From Tenacibaculum sp. 190130A14a (GTDB lineage: Bacteria; Bacteroidota; Bacteroidia; Flavobacteriales; Flavobacteriaceae), in NCBI RefSeq assembly GCF_964048965.1, contig NZ_OZ040189.1, positions 2,666,001 through 2,730,000 on the forward strand: a stretch of 64,000 nt of DNA, written 5' to 3'. Positions within the stretch are counted from its first letter, which is position 1; every line of letters begins with the position of its first letter. The notes below the pieces were generated by a model that was not told the origin of the DNA, searched no databases, and saw only the letters and a program-made list of their open reading frames with translations. Both the position numbers and the translations under genes were made by a program. Positions 54,308 to 64,000 of this stretch are shown one piece after another.

Positions 54308-56677
54308 TTAGAACTTAAAATTATAACTCACTGAAGGAACAATTCCGAATATTGAGGTTTGTGTAGCTTCATTTAATCCCGATGTTGAATTCTGACCGAA
54401 GCTTATAGATGCTGCATTTTGCCTGTTGTATACGTTATAAATACTAAAAACCCACTCTCCTTTCCATTTTCTATTTTTATTCTTTCTTGGTGTTAAAGTA
54501 GCCGAAATATCTAAACGATGATACGCCGGTAATCTACTCGCATTTCTTTCTCCATAAGTTGGTACAGACAACCCTTGATATTGGAATTGACCATTTGGAT
54601 ACGTTACTGGCCTCCCTGTTTGGAAGGCAAAATTTCCTCCAAAACTCCACTTTTCATTTAACTTATAACTTCCTGTAAATGAAAAATCATGTGTACGATC
54701 ATAGGCTGTATTGTACCAATTTCCATTGTTTATACCAAGACCTCCTGAATTATTCCCTGGTGTTCTTTGTTGTGCTTTAGATAATGTATATGAAATCCAT
54801 CCGGTAAAATCTCCTTTGTTTTTTCTGAGTAAAAGCTCCGCCCCATAGGATCTCATTTCCCCAATTAGAATTTCTCTCTCTATGTTATTCTGTGCTATTA
54901 AATCTGCCCCATCAACATAATCTATACGATTGTTTACCGTTTTATAGTACCCCTCTATTTCGAAAGAATACATATTCTCTCGAAAATTCCTAAAGTATCC
55001 TATCGCATATTGATCTGCTAATTGAGGTTTTACAAATTTTCCACTTGGAGCCCATACATCTAGAGGAGTTGCTGAAGTTGTATTTGATATTAAATGTAAA
55101 TATTGCGCTGTTCTGTTATAGCTAGTTTTAATAGATGATTTGTCATTTAATTGATAAGAAAGTGCAAATCTAGGTTCAAAATTCCCAAAAGAAGCTATCG
55201 TTTCACCACTTGCGTAAGCAGTTTCTCCTATAGCTACTGCTCTTTCATATATTCCTAGCTGGGTATTATATACTACAGGTAAATCATTCTCATACTCATT
55301 GAGTGTTTGACTTCCTAAACGATGAAACGTGCTAAAACGTACTCCATACATTGCTGTTAACTTATCTGATACTTTGTGCTCTAAACTCGTATAAACTCCT
55401 CCTTCCAAAGCAAACTTTTGATCTAGTTTTCTAGGGTTGATTCCAGAACTTTCATTTAAAGGATTCAACTCTCCTGGATTGAAGCGATAGTAAATTCCAC
55501 TTGCTCCAAAATTGAATTTCATTTTATCATTAAGATAATAACCAATATCATATTTTACATTATAATTACTGATGTCAGATTTCCAATCTAACCCTGTTAT
55601 ATCTAATTGTAAGCCATAATTATACCTGCTATATATCAATGATAAGTTTGCAAATAATTTTTCATTGAAAATATGATTCCATCTCAAGTTTCCAGTCAAG
55701 TTTCCATAAGAGTTTGAAAATCTTTTAGATAAACTAAAATTATCTTGTCCTAAATACCCCGATAAAAACAATCTATTTTTATCGTTGATTTTATAATTAG
55801 TTTTAAAATTAACATCATAAAAATTGGCACTATTTTTATTATCGGTTAACTTTAAAAATAAATGAGCATAGAAGGCTCTCCCAGCCAATAAAAAAGAACC
55901 TTTATCATTAAATGCAGGGCCTTCAACTGTTAATCTACTAGAAATGGCCCCAACACCTCCTGTAAATGCTAATTCTTTACTATTTCCTTCTTTTTGTCGA
56001 ATATCCAAAACCGAAGAAACTCGTCCTCCAAATTGCGCAGGAATACCACCTTTATATAATTTAATATCTTTAATAGCATCACTGTTAAAAACGGAAAAAA
56101 AACCAAATAAATGTGATGAGTTATAAATAATTGCTTCATCTAGAAGTACTAAATTTTGATCCTCTGCTCCTCCTCTAACATTAAATCCAGATGCTCCTTC
56201 TCCCGAATTTGTTACCCCAGGAAGAAGTTGTATGGATTTTATAATATCTACTTCCCCCATTACAGCGGGTATCTGTTTTATTGTTTTAGTAGATAGTTTT
56301 GTAACACTCATTTGTGGCGTTCGTAGATTTGTCTTTTTTGAACCATCCGTTGTAATTATAACTTCTTCCAATTGGGAAGTATCTTCTTTAAGTTCAAAAT
56401 TTAACTTTACATTTTCCATTAAAGACACTTCTTTCTCAATTGTTGAATAGCCTAAATAAGATATCAAGAGTGTATAATCTCCTTTTACAACAGTTAATGA
56501 ATAGAAACCATATTCGTTTGTTGATACCCCTAAATTAGTTCCTTTGATGAGAATAGTTGCTCCAGACAAAGTTTCCCCATTTGTTTTGTCCTTTAATATT
56601 CCACTAATGGTAATTTTTTCTTGAGAGAACCCATAGAAAGACCCCAAAAGCAAAACATATAGAATGAATTTCTTCAT
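54308..56677 (-). CDS. TonB-dependent outer-membrane receptor with carboxypeptidase-like domain
   Basis: 789 residues. Signal peptide 1-18 (FYGFSQ). A carboxypeptidase-like regulatory domain (about 20-105; ISGILKDKTNGETLSGATIL) precedes the plug (about 115-230, QIPAVMGEVDIIKSIQLLPG and GFNVRGGAEDQNLVLLDEA). The 22-strand barrel ends in a typical aromatic terminus (SVSYNFKF). It imports an unknown ligand, probably with the DUF4249 lipoprotein. There is no SusD gene, so it is not a classic glycan-utilisation locus. A LytTR regulator lies upstream. Confidence 0.92.
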   Translation of the reverse strand: MKKFILYVLLLGSFYGFSQEKITISGILKDKTNGETLSGATILIKGTNLGVSTNEYGFYSLTVVKGDYTLLISYLGYSTIEKEVSLMENVKLNFELKEDTSQLEEVIITTDGSKKTNLRTPQMSVTKLSTKTIKQIPAVMGEVDIIKSIQLLPGVTNSGEGASGFNVRGGAEDQNLVLLDEAIIYNSSHLFGFFSVFNSDAIKDIKLYKGGIPAQFGGRVSSVLDIRQKEGNSKELAFTGGVGAISSRLTVEGPAFNDKGSFLLAGRAFYAHLFLKLTDNKNSANFYDVNFKTNYKINDKNRLFLSGYLGQDNFSLSKRFSNSYGNLTGNLRWNHIFNEKLFANLSLIYSRYNYGLQLDITGLDWKSDISNYNVKYDIGYYLNDKMKFNFGASGIYYRFNPGELNPLNESSGINPRKLDQKFALEGGVYTSLEHKVSDKLTAMYGVRFSTFHRLGSQTLNEYENDLPVVYNTQLGIYERAVAIGETAYASGETIASFGNFEPRFALSYQLNDKSSIKTSYNRTAQYLHLISNTTSATPLDVWAPSGKFVKPQLADQYAIGYFRNFRENMYSFEIEGYYKTVNNRIDYVDGADLIAQNNIEREILIGEMRSYGAELLLRKNKGDFTGWISYTLSKAQQRTPGNNSGGLGINNGNWYNTAYDRTHDFSFTGSYKLNEKWSFGGNFAFQTGRPVTYPNGQFQYQGLSVPTYGERNASRLPAYHRLDISATLTPRKNKNRKWKGEWVFSIYNVYNRQNAASISFGQNSTSGLNEATQTSIFGIVPSVSYNFKF

Positions 56678-56710
56678 AAGTTTTAAATTGGTTTTTAATT
56701 AATTTTTCTT

Positions 56711-56718
56711 CAAAACTA
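56711..56718 (-). promoter_or_regulatory. Candidate -7 box of the TonB receptor operon
   Basis: TAGTTTTG on the minus strand fits TAnnTTTG; no TTG is found 19-23 bases further upstream, as expected for a promoter that needs an activator. Confidence 0.45.
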
Positions 56719-56759
56719 ACGAGAAGCCCCTCTTCGTATTGGTTATGTTTACTGGGGTT

Positions 56760-56789
56760 GGTGCGAAAAAACCTTTTTAGGTGCGAAAA
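56760..56789. promoter_or_regulatory. Paired direct repeat, candidate LytTR binding site
   Basis: The 10-mer GGTGCGAAAA occurs twice, at 56760-56769 and 56780-56789, exactly 20 bases apart, about two helical turns. LytTR proteins bind such spaced direct repeats. It lies 83-112 bases before the TonB receptor start, just upstream of a -7-like box that lacks a -33 partner. The LytTR protein is encoded next to it. Confidence 0.55.
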
Positions 56790-56838
56790 GCTTTAGATTA
56801 ACTTTTCTTTAAGAGAATGGAAAGTAACAAGAATAATA

Positions 56839-57747
56839 TTAATACAACGACAGCTTTGTTTTAATATCTTTTAAATAAGTTTTTGAAACTGGAATTTTGA
56901 TTAATTTTTCTGTTCCCAAAATCAAAATTGGCTTTTGATTAATGTATCGTAAGCTTACAATATTTAACATATTTACAGCATAAGAACGATGACATTTAAT
57001 TATCGAAGGAAAATCTTCCAACTCTTTCAATGCTTTTGAAAATCGTGTTCTGACACTTTGTTCAAGTAATCGTTCATTTTTTAGATACTGGATAGATATA
57101 TACTGGTTCTGCGATTCAATAGCATAAATTGCATTCATTGGAACAGTTAACTTACACTCATTCTTTTCATCTAAAAATTTTACAAGAGCTTCATTTCCCG
57201 ATGCTATTTTATAATGATTTTCAACCGTTCTTAAATCACTCTCTATTTCTTTTTTATTTTCTTGCAATTGCTTTATATAATTATAAATCAGTGTTCCCAT
57301 TACTGGATAAAGTAAAACGATTGACAAACTAAAAAAAATCTCTAATGACTGTAATATCACTTCATCAAAAAAATCTTGCCAATTTTTAATATCTTCTTCT
57401 AGAACAATAACATCTACAAAAGTTATAATTGTAACTATTAACGATACATCTATAAAAAACCATTTTAAAAGATACTTAATCGTGTACTTCTTTTTAGAAT
57501 ACTTATTTCTAATGATAAATTGACTCAATGATAGCACCACGAAAATAATAGTGGCAAAAATGAATACAACCAATACATAATGTACTAGAGAGTGATTATG
57601 TTCCTTAGCTCCATTTAAAATACCAAAAGGACGATAAATCAGTAAGAAAAGAATAAAGAACAACGTACAACTAATTACATATTGCCATTTTTCTTTTTTA
57701 GAGTTGCATAACTGGAAGGGAATATTGACAAATTGCTTTATTTTCAT
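56839..57747 (-). CDS. Membrane-anchored LytTR-family transcriptional regulator
   Basis: 302 residues. Four membrane helices (about 24-46, 57-83, 95-119, 135-160) lead to a coiled coil (about 165-190) and a C-terminal LytTR DNA-binding domain (about 205-300; CKLTVPMNAIYAIESQNQYI and IIKCHRSYAVNMLNI). There is no receiver domain and no histidine-kinase domain, so this is a one-component membrane sensor that binds DNA directly. It is encoded just upstream of the TonB receptor operon on the same strand. A paired direct repeat in between is its probable site. Confidence 0.9.
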   Translation of the reverse strand: MKIKQFVNIPFQLCNSKKEKWQYVISCTLFFILFLLIYRPFGILNGAKEHNHSLVHYVLVVFIFATIIFVVLSLSQFIIRNKYSKKKYTIKYLLKWFFIDVSLIVTIITFVDVIVLEEDIKNWQDFFDEVILQSLEIFFSLSIVLLYPVMGTLIYNYIKQLQENKKEIESDLRTVENHYKIASGNEALVKFLDEKNECKLTVPMNAIYAIESQNQYISIQYLKNERLLEQSVRTRFSKALKELEDFPSIIKCHRSYAVNMLNIVSLRYINQKPILILGTEKLIKIPVSKTYLKDIKTKLSLY

Positions 57748-57827
57748 TGGTTAAGTTTGGGAATTACATTAACGGATATAAAACTAAAAAAATTGCGTTT
57801 TCAACTAGTTAAATTGTTCCCAATAAA

Positions 57828-57856
57828 AATCCCCAAAGGGGTTTCCTTTGGGGATT
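57828..57856 (-). terminator. Terminator of carB
   Basis: Perfect 12-bp stem (57828-57839 with 57845-57856), 5-base loop, T-rich tail on the minus strand, 21 bases after the carB stop. Confidence 0.85.
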
Positions 57857-57877
57857 ATCTGTTTTATAATAATCTTT

Positions 57878-60730
57878 CTATTTACTCAAGTACATTTTAC
57901 GTCTTGAATATAGATCATAGAACGTATCATCTCTTAACGAATCAATAAATAAAATACTTTCTCCTGTAGACTTCATCTCTGGTCCTAGTTTCTTATTCAC
58001 ATTCGGGAACTTGTTAAACGAGAATACTGGTTGCTTAATTGCAAACCCTTCTAATTGAGGATTGAAATCAAAATCAGTTACTTTCTTCTCTCCTAGCATT
58101 ACTTTCGTAGCATAGTTTACATAAGGCTCTTTGTATGCCTTTGCAATAAATGGTACTGTACGAGAGGCTCTTGGGTTTGCTTCAATAATGTATACTTTAT
58201 CATCTTTAATAGCAAACTGGATATTTATCAATCCTTTTGTTTTTAATGCCAACGCAATTGTTTTTGTATACTCTCTAATTTGCTCTAAAACCAATTCTCC
58301 TAAGTTAAAGGCTGGCAATGTTGCGTTTGAATCTCCTGAGTGTACTCCACATGGTTCAATATGCTCCATGATTCCTATGATATATACATTTTCTCCGTCA
58401 CAAATAGCATCTGCCTCTGCTTCAATTGCTCCTTCTAAGTAATGATCTAACAATAACTTGTTATTTGGAATCTTACGTAACAAATCTACTACGTGCTCTA
58501 ATAACTCTTCTTTATTGATTACAATCTTCATTCCTTGCCCTCCTAACACATATGATGGACGCACTAATATTGGGAAATCTAGCTCATCTGCTAATTTCAA
58601 TGCTTCATCTGCTGTAGATGCTACACCAAACTCTGGATAAGGAATATTATTATCTTTTAATAAGGTTGAGAAACTTCCTCTATCTTCTGCTAAATCTAAG
58701 GCCTCATAACTTGTTCCGATAATAGGAATTCCATAACGGTCTAATTTCTCAGCTAATTTTAAAGCCGTTTGCCCTCCTAACTGTACAATAACTCCTTCTG
58801 GTTTTTCATGCTTGATAATATCGTAGATATGTTCCCAGAATACTGGTTCAAAGTATAATTTATCCGCAGTATCAAAATCAGTAGAAACTGTTTCTGGATT
58901 ACAGTTAATCATAATAGTTTCATAACCTGACTCTTTAGCGGCATATACCCCATGTACACAACAATAATCAAATTCTATTCCTTGCCCAATACGGTTAGGT
59001 CCAGAACCAAGTACTATAATTTTCTTTTTATCGGTTACAACACTCTCATTTGCTGGTAACTTCTCTCCATCAGCAGTTTCAACCTCATTTTCAAAAGTTG
59101 AATAATAATATGGCGTTTGTGCCTTAAACTCAGCTGCACAAGTATCTACTAACTTGTAAACACGCTTTATCTTTAACTCTTCACGCTTTTTATATACTTC
59201 ACTCTCTAAACACCCTAACATATGTGCAATCTGACGATCTCCATATCCTTTTTGCTTAGCTTCTAATAATAACTCTCTATCTAAAGTATCAATAGTATAC
59301 GTAGAGATTTCTTTCTCTAACTGGAACAACTCCTCGTATTGTTTTAAATACCACATATCAATCTTTGTGATATCATAAATCTTACTTAAAGGAATTCCCA
59401 TTGCAATAGCATCGTAGATTGCAAAAACACGATCCCAACTTGCATAGGTTAACTTTTCAATAATTTGGTTATAATCTTTATATCCTTTTCCGTCAGCTCC
59501 TAAACCATTACGTTTAATTTCTAACGATTGCGTAGCTTTGTGTAACGCTTCTTGAAAAGAACGTCCAATTCCCATTACTTCACCCACCGCCTTCATTTGT
59601 AATCCTAAAGTTCTATCAGAGCCTTCAAATTTATCAAAGTTCCAACGTGGAATTTTTACAATAACATAATCTAATGTTGGCTCAAATAATGCCGAAGTAG
59701 ATTTCGTAATTTGATTATCTAATTCATCTAAAGTATATCCGATAGCTAATTTTGCAGCAATCTTAGCAATTGGATATCCAGTTGCTTTAGATGCTAATGC
59801 TGATGAACGAGATACACGTGGGTTAATTTCAATTGCAATAATATCTTCTTTCTCATCTGGAGAAACTGCGAACTGAACATTACATCCTCCTGCAAATTCA
59901 CCAATAGAACGCATCATTTTAATTGCCATATCACGCATTTTCTGATAGGTTTTATCAGAAAGTGTCATTGCTGGAGCAACTGTAATTGAATCTCCAGTAT
60001 GGATTCCCATAGGATCCATATTTTCGATAGAACAGATAATTACAACGTTATCGTTATCATCTCGTAATAATTCTAACTCATACTCTTTCCATCCCATCAT
60101 AGCCTTATCAATCATTACTTCATGAATAGGAGAAATTTCTAATCCTCTCGATAATGATTTTTCAAATTCAGCTTCATCATATACAATTGAGGCACCGGCA
60201 CCACCTAAAGTAAAGGATGCTCTAATACATAATGGAAAACCAAACTCTTGTGCAATTTCTTTACCTTTTAAGAACGAAGTAGCAGTAGCTTGAGGAGCCA
60301 TCGGCACATCTATTTCTTCCATTAACAAACGGAACTTATCTCTATCTTCCGTAATGTTAATTGCATCAATATCTACCCCAATAATTTCTACTCCAAAATC
60401 TTTCCAAATTCCTTTCTCATCTGCTTCAATACACAAGTTTAATGCTGTTTGTCCTCCCATAGTAGGTAAAACTGCATCAATTTGCGGATGTTCTTTTAAA
60501 ATTTGAATAATCGATTTTGTATTTAAAGGCAATAAATACACATGATCTGCCATCGAAGGGTCGGTCATAATCGTTGCTGGATTCGAATTAATTAAAATTG
60601 TTTCGATTCCATCTTCTCTTAATGAACGTAATGCTTGTGATCCTGAGTAGTCAAATTCACATGCTTGACCAATTACGATAGGTCCAGATCCAATAATTAA
60701 AATTGATTTAAGGTCTTGTCTTTTAGGCAT
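57878..60730 (-). CDS. carB: Carbamoyl-phosphate synthase large subunit, short form
   Basis: 950 residues. Makes carbamoyl phosphate for pyrimidines and arginine. It starts with the usual LKSILIIGSGPIVIGQACEF. Both ATP-grasp synthetase halves are intact (about 1-400 and 555-930), with the second GSGPNRIGQGIEFDY and the helical oligomerisation region between. The E. coli enzyme is about 1,073 residues. Here the protein ends soon after the second ATP-grasp unit, so the C-terminal MGS-like allosteric domain (UMP, IMP, ornithine) is absent. This is probably shared by related flavobacteria. Transcribed alone, followed by a strong hairpin. Confidence 0.95.
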   Translation of the reverse strand: MPKRQDLKSILIIGSGPIVIGQACEFDYSGSQALRSLREDGIETILINSNPATIMTDPSMADHVYLLPLNTKSIIQILKEHPQIDAVLPTMGGQTALNLCIEADEKGIWKDFGVEIIGVDIDAINITEDRDKFRLLMEEIDVPMAPQATATSFLKGKEIAQEFGFPLCIRASFTLGGAGASIVYDEAEFEKSLSRGLEISPIHEVMIDKAMMGWKEYELELLRDDNDNVVIICSIENMDPMGIHTGDSITVAPAMTLSDKTYQKMRDMAIKMMRSIGEFAGGCNVQFAVSPDEKEDIIAIEINPRVSRSSALASKATGYPIAKIAAKLAIGYTLDELDNQITKSTSALFEPTLDYVIVKIPRWNFDKFEGSDRTLGLQMKAVGEVMGIGRSFQEALHKATQSLEIKRNGLGADGKGYKDYNQIIEKLTYASWDRVFAIYDAIAMGIPLSKIYDITKIDMWYLKQYEELFQLEKEISTYTIDTLDRELLLEAKQKGYGDRQIAHMLGCLESEVYKKREELKIKRVYKLVDTCAAEFKAQTPYYYSTFENEVETADGEKLPANESVVTDKKKIIVLGSGPNRIGQGIEFDYCCVHGVYAAKESGYETIMINCNPETVSTDFDTADKLYFEPVFWEHIYDIIKHEKPEGVIVQLGGQTALKLAEKLDRYGIPIIGTSYEALDLAEDRGSFSTLLKDNNIPYPEFGVASTADEALKLADELDFPILVRPSYVLGGQGMKIVINKEELLEHVVDLLRKIPNNKLLLDHYLEGAIEAEADAICDGENVYIIGIMEHIEPCGVHSGDSNATLPAFNLGELVLEQIREYTKTIALALKTKGLINIQFAIKDDKVYIIEANPRASRTVPFIAKAYKEPYVNYATKVMLGEKKVTDFDFNPQLEGFAIKQPVFSFNKFPNVNKKLGPEMKSTGESILFIDSLRDDTFYDLYSRRKMYLSK

Positions 60731-60785
60731 TTTTAATAGTGTGTTGTGTGTTTTTTGTAAAAATATAAATTGAATAGGTATAAAA

Positions 60786-60816
60786 AAAGGTGTTACTATA
60801 AAAAAGTAACACCTTT
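60786..60816 (-). terminator. Terminator of rpmH
   Basis: Perfect 12-bp stem (60786-60797 with 60805-60816), 7-base loop, and on the minus strand a T run (60782-60788). It begins 18 bases after the rpmH stop. Confidence 0.88.
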
Positions 60817-60834
60817 ATTTAATGACTAACATCA

Positions 60835-60996
60835 TTATCTTTTATGTCTTGTTTCAGAAGAAACAGATATTTTCTTTCTTCCTTTTGCTCTTCTTCTTGC
60901 TAATACTTTACGACCATTAGCAGAAGCCATTCTTTCTCTGAAACCATGTTTGTTTCTTCTCTTACGTTTCGATGGTTGGTACGTTCTTTTTGGCAT
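60835..60996 (-). CDS. rpmH: 50S ribosomal protein L34
   Basis: 53 residues. The sequence [20 protein letters not shown] and the later [20 protein letters not shown] are the L34 signature. The family is normally 44-53 residues, and the C-terminal [11 protein letters not shown] is the Bacteroidota form. It has its own well-matched promoter and terminator, so it is monocistronic. Confidence 0.97.
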   Translation of the reverse strand: MPKRTYQPSKRKRRNKHGFRERMASANGRKVLARRRAKGRKKISVSSETRHKR

Positions 60997-61068
60997 TTCT
61001 AAATTTTTTAAATGTCTTGTTTATTAATTTAACTGCTTTCGTGAAATTCCGTCTGCTAAAAGCGTGGG

Positions 61069-61099
61069 CAAATATACAACAGTTTTTTAGTCTGACAAA
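61069..61099 (-). promoter_or_regulatory. Promoter of rpmH
   Basis: On the minus strand TTTG (61099-61096) and TATATTTG (61076-61069) with a 19-base spacer, a full match to the flavobacterial -33/-7 consensus. It predicts a leader of about 65 bases. Highly expressed ribosomal genes are expected to have such promoters. Confidence 0.75.
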
Positions 61100-61136
61100 T
61101 CCATTTTTTATTTTTTTTCATTATTTTTTTTCATGA

Positions 61137-62840
<1,704 letters not shown>

Positions 62841-62844
62841 AAAC

Positions 62845-62876
62845 AAATCCTGCCTTTTGCAGGATTTTTTGTTTTT
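62845..62876 (+). terminator. Terminator of pyrG
   Basis: 9-bp stem (62845-62853 with 62859-62867), 5-base loop, T run after it, 5 bases past the stop. Confidence 0.85.
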
Positions 62877-63029
62877 CCAAGAAAAACGGAACACCCTTTG
62901 AACTATATCCTATCAGTTAAATTAATCGTAGTAAAACCCATTAATTTATAGCTTGTTTTACTACCTTTGTCGGGTTTTCTCAATAAAAGAAAACGCATAC
63001 TGACAAGTTGACATTTATAAAATATATCA

Positions 63030-64000
63030 ATGGAACAAAAAAATTTTGATTTTAAATCCTTTATAGGAATGTTATTAATTGGTCTAGTCTTTTTTTGGTG
63101 GACCAATAACTCTAAAGAAGAAGTACCTACCGAAGAAACTACTACCGAACAGGTAACATCAGCACCAACGACTACAGAAACAACAGCAAGTGAAGCATTC
63201 ATCGAAAATGATTCTTTACGTGCTATTGCTTTAAAAAATAAATTAGGAGCTTTTGCTTTTAGTGCTTTACAAACAAAACAAGAAACAAAAGTTTTAGAAA
63301 ACGACGTTTTAAAACTTACTATTGATACAAAAGGAGGACAAATTGTTGAAGCTTTGATTAAAAATCAACAAACTTATGACTCTTTGCCTTTATATTTAAT
63401 TAAAGACAAAAACGCCTCTTTTAATATTAATTTTGGAACTACTGATAACAGAATTTTAAATACGAAAGATTTACTATTTGAACCTTCTTATACTGAAAAT
63501 GGAGAAAACAAGATACTTTCTATGAAGTTAAAAGTATCTGACAGTCAATTTTTGGAGTATCGTTATGAAATGAAACCTAACGATTATAGAGTTGGATTTG
63601 CAGTTCGTTCACAAGGATTAAGTACTGTTATTAATAGTTCACAACAAATCAACTTAGACTGGAACTTAAAAGGGTATAGACATGAAAAAAGTCAAAAGAC
63701 TGAAAACATGTATACCTATTACTACTATAAAACAGATGATGAAGTAGAGTATTTAAATCCAAATGACTCTGAAGTTGTGAGTGATGTTGATTGGGTTGCT
63801 TACAAACAACATTTCTTTAGTTCTGTTTTAATGAGTGATACTCCTTTTAATGGAGCAACTGTTACTTCTACTGATTTTAAAGGAGAAGATGTAGACTCTG
63901 TTTACATGAAAACTTTTGCTTTAAAAACTCCTTTACAATTAATGAATGGAGAATTAAATTATAACATGGAATGGTTCTACGGACCTTCTAACTATAATTT
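63030..64000 (+). CDS. yidC: Membrane protein insertase YidC (5' part; runs off the window)
   Basis: 323 codons are visible, from the ATG at 63030 to the window edge. YidC inserts and folds inner-membrane proteins. The N-terminal membrane helix (FIGMLLIGLVFFWW) is followed by a Thr/Glu-rich linker and the periplasmic beta-supersandwich domain (about 90-320; DVLKLTIDTKGGQIVEALIK and SDVDWVAYKQHFFSSVL). The C-terminal membrane core lies outside the window. A TACCTTTG box (62962-62969) could be the -7 element. The pyrG-yidC order is, as I recall, common in Bacteroidota. Confidence 0.95.
   Translation, partial: MEQKNFDFKSFIGMLLIGLVFFWWTNNSKEEVPTEETTTEQVTSAPTTTETTASEAFIENDSLRAIALKNKLGAFAFSALQTKQETKVLENDVLKLTIDTKGGQIVEALIKNQQTYDSLPLYLIKDKNASFNINFGTTDNRILNTKDLLFEPSYTENGENKILSMKLKVSDSQFLEYRYEMKPNDYRVGFAVRSQGLSTVINSSQQINLDWNLKGYRHEKSQKTENMYTYYYYKTDDEVEYLNPNDSEVVSDVDWVAYKQHFFSSVLMSDTPFNGATVTSTDFKGEDVDSVYMKTFALKTPLQLMNGELNYNMEWFYGPSNYN

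Noticed and set aside
57733..57948. 71-codon plus-strand frame before carB
   Set aside because: It runs through the carB terminator hairpin and into the antisense of the carB end.
62903..63202. 99-codon minus-strand frame at the yidC start
   Set aside because: Antisense to yidC; its Val/Ser-rich start mirrors the Thr/Glu-rich linker of YidC.

Overview
The window is a stretch of chromosome from a gliding member of the Flavobacteriaceae (Bacteroidota). The evidence is an AT-rich genome, flavobacterial promoter boxes (TTTG / TAnnTTTG) with few Shine-Dalgarno sequences, PorP/SprF proteins, type IX secretion (T9SS) sorting domains, a TonB receptor paired with a DUF4249 lipoprotein, and a carB without its allosteric domain. 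A Tenacibaculum- or Polaribacter-like marine genus is plausible, but the genus is inference. No rRNA, tRNA, CRISPR array, insertion sequence or prophage was seen.

Layout. 1-3438 (+): the tail of a membrane protein, then a TPR histidine kinase, a small membrane/coiled-coil protein with a phage-like N-terminus, and a NarL-type response regulator. 3443-9450: a cupin protein, a lipoprotein, a HerA-like ATPase (DUF853), an exported RidA-like lipoprotein overlapping queE, a DUF4345 membrane protein with a WYL regulator, and accA. 9540-13532 (-): an EamA transporter, an LptF/LptG permease, tgt and rluF.

13600-40341 (-) is the centrepiece. It is a gliding-motility operon in the order sprC-sprD-sprB-sprF, as described in Flavobacterium johnsoniae. 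SprB is the giant surface adhesin (about 7,215 residues, 21.6 kb, a third of the window). It holds two independent arrays of almost identical long repeats (three copies of 1746 bp, about three of 1893 bp), an inserted jelly-roll-like domain, and a C-terminal type B sorting domain. SprC carries a second sorting domain. SprD and SprF are PorP/SprF-family outer-membrane proteins, and SprD has added SPOR-like modules. A 13-bp stem terminator closes the operon.

40688-44505 (+): two tandem secreted leucine-rich-repeat proteins, divergent from the spr operon. Their 5' regions, N-termini, C-termini and terminators are nearly identical but their central repeats differ. 44650-53389: housekeeping genes (cmk, an RluD-type pseudouridine synthase, a PASTA protein, ddl, coaD), an M14 peptidase lipoprotein, a GlmU-like protein, and a small operon with a thioesterase and a cyclase. 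53428-57747 (-): DUF4249 lipoprotein, TonB-dependent receptor and a membrane LytTR regulator, with a paired direct repeat in front of the receptor gene that suits LytTR binding. 57878-64000: carB, rpmH, pyrG and the start of yidC.

The genes divide into core metabolism and translation (accA, queE/tgt, carB/pyrG, cmk, coaD, rpmH, yidC), cell-envelope functions (ddl, PASTA, LptF/G, GlmU-like) and surface or environment functions (spr operon, LRR pair, TonB system, two-component system). No wholly new system can be proven from sequence alone. The best candidates for undescribed biology are the three-gene kinase/phage-like/regulator operon, the LytTR-TonB-DUF4249 locus with its candidate operator, and the mosaic LRR pair beside sprB.
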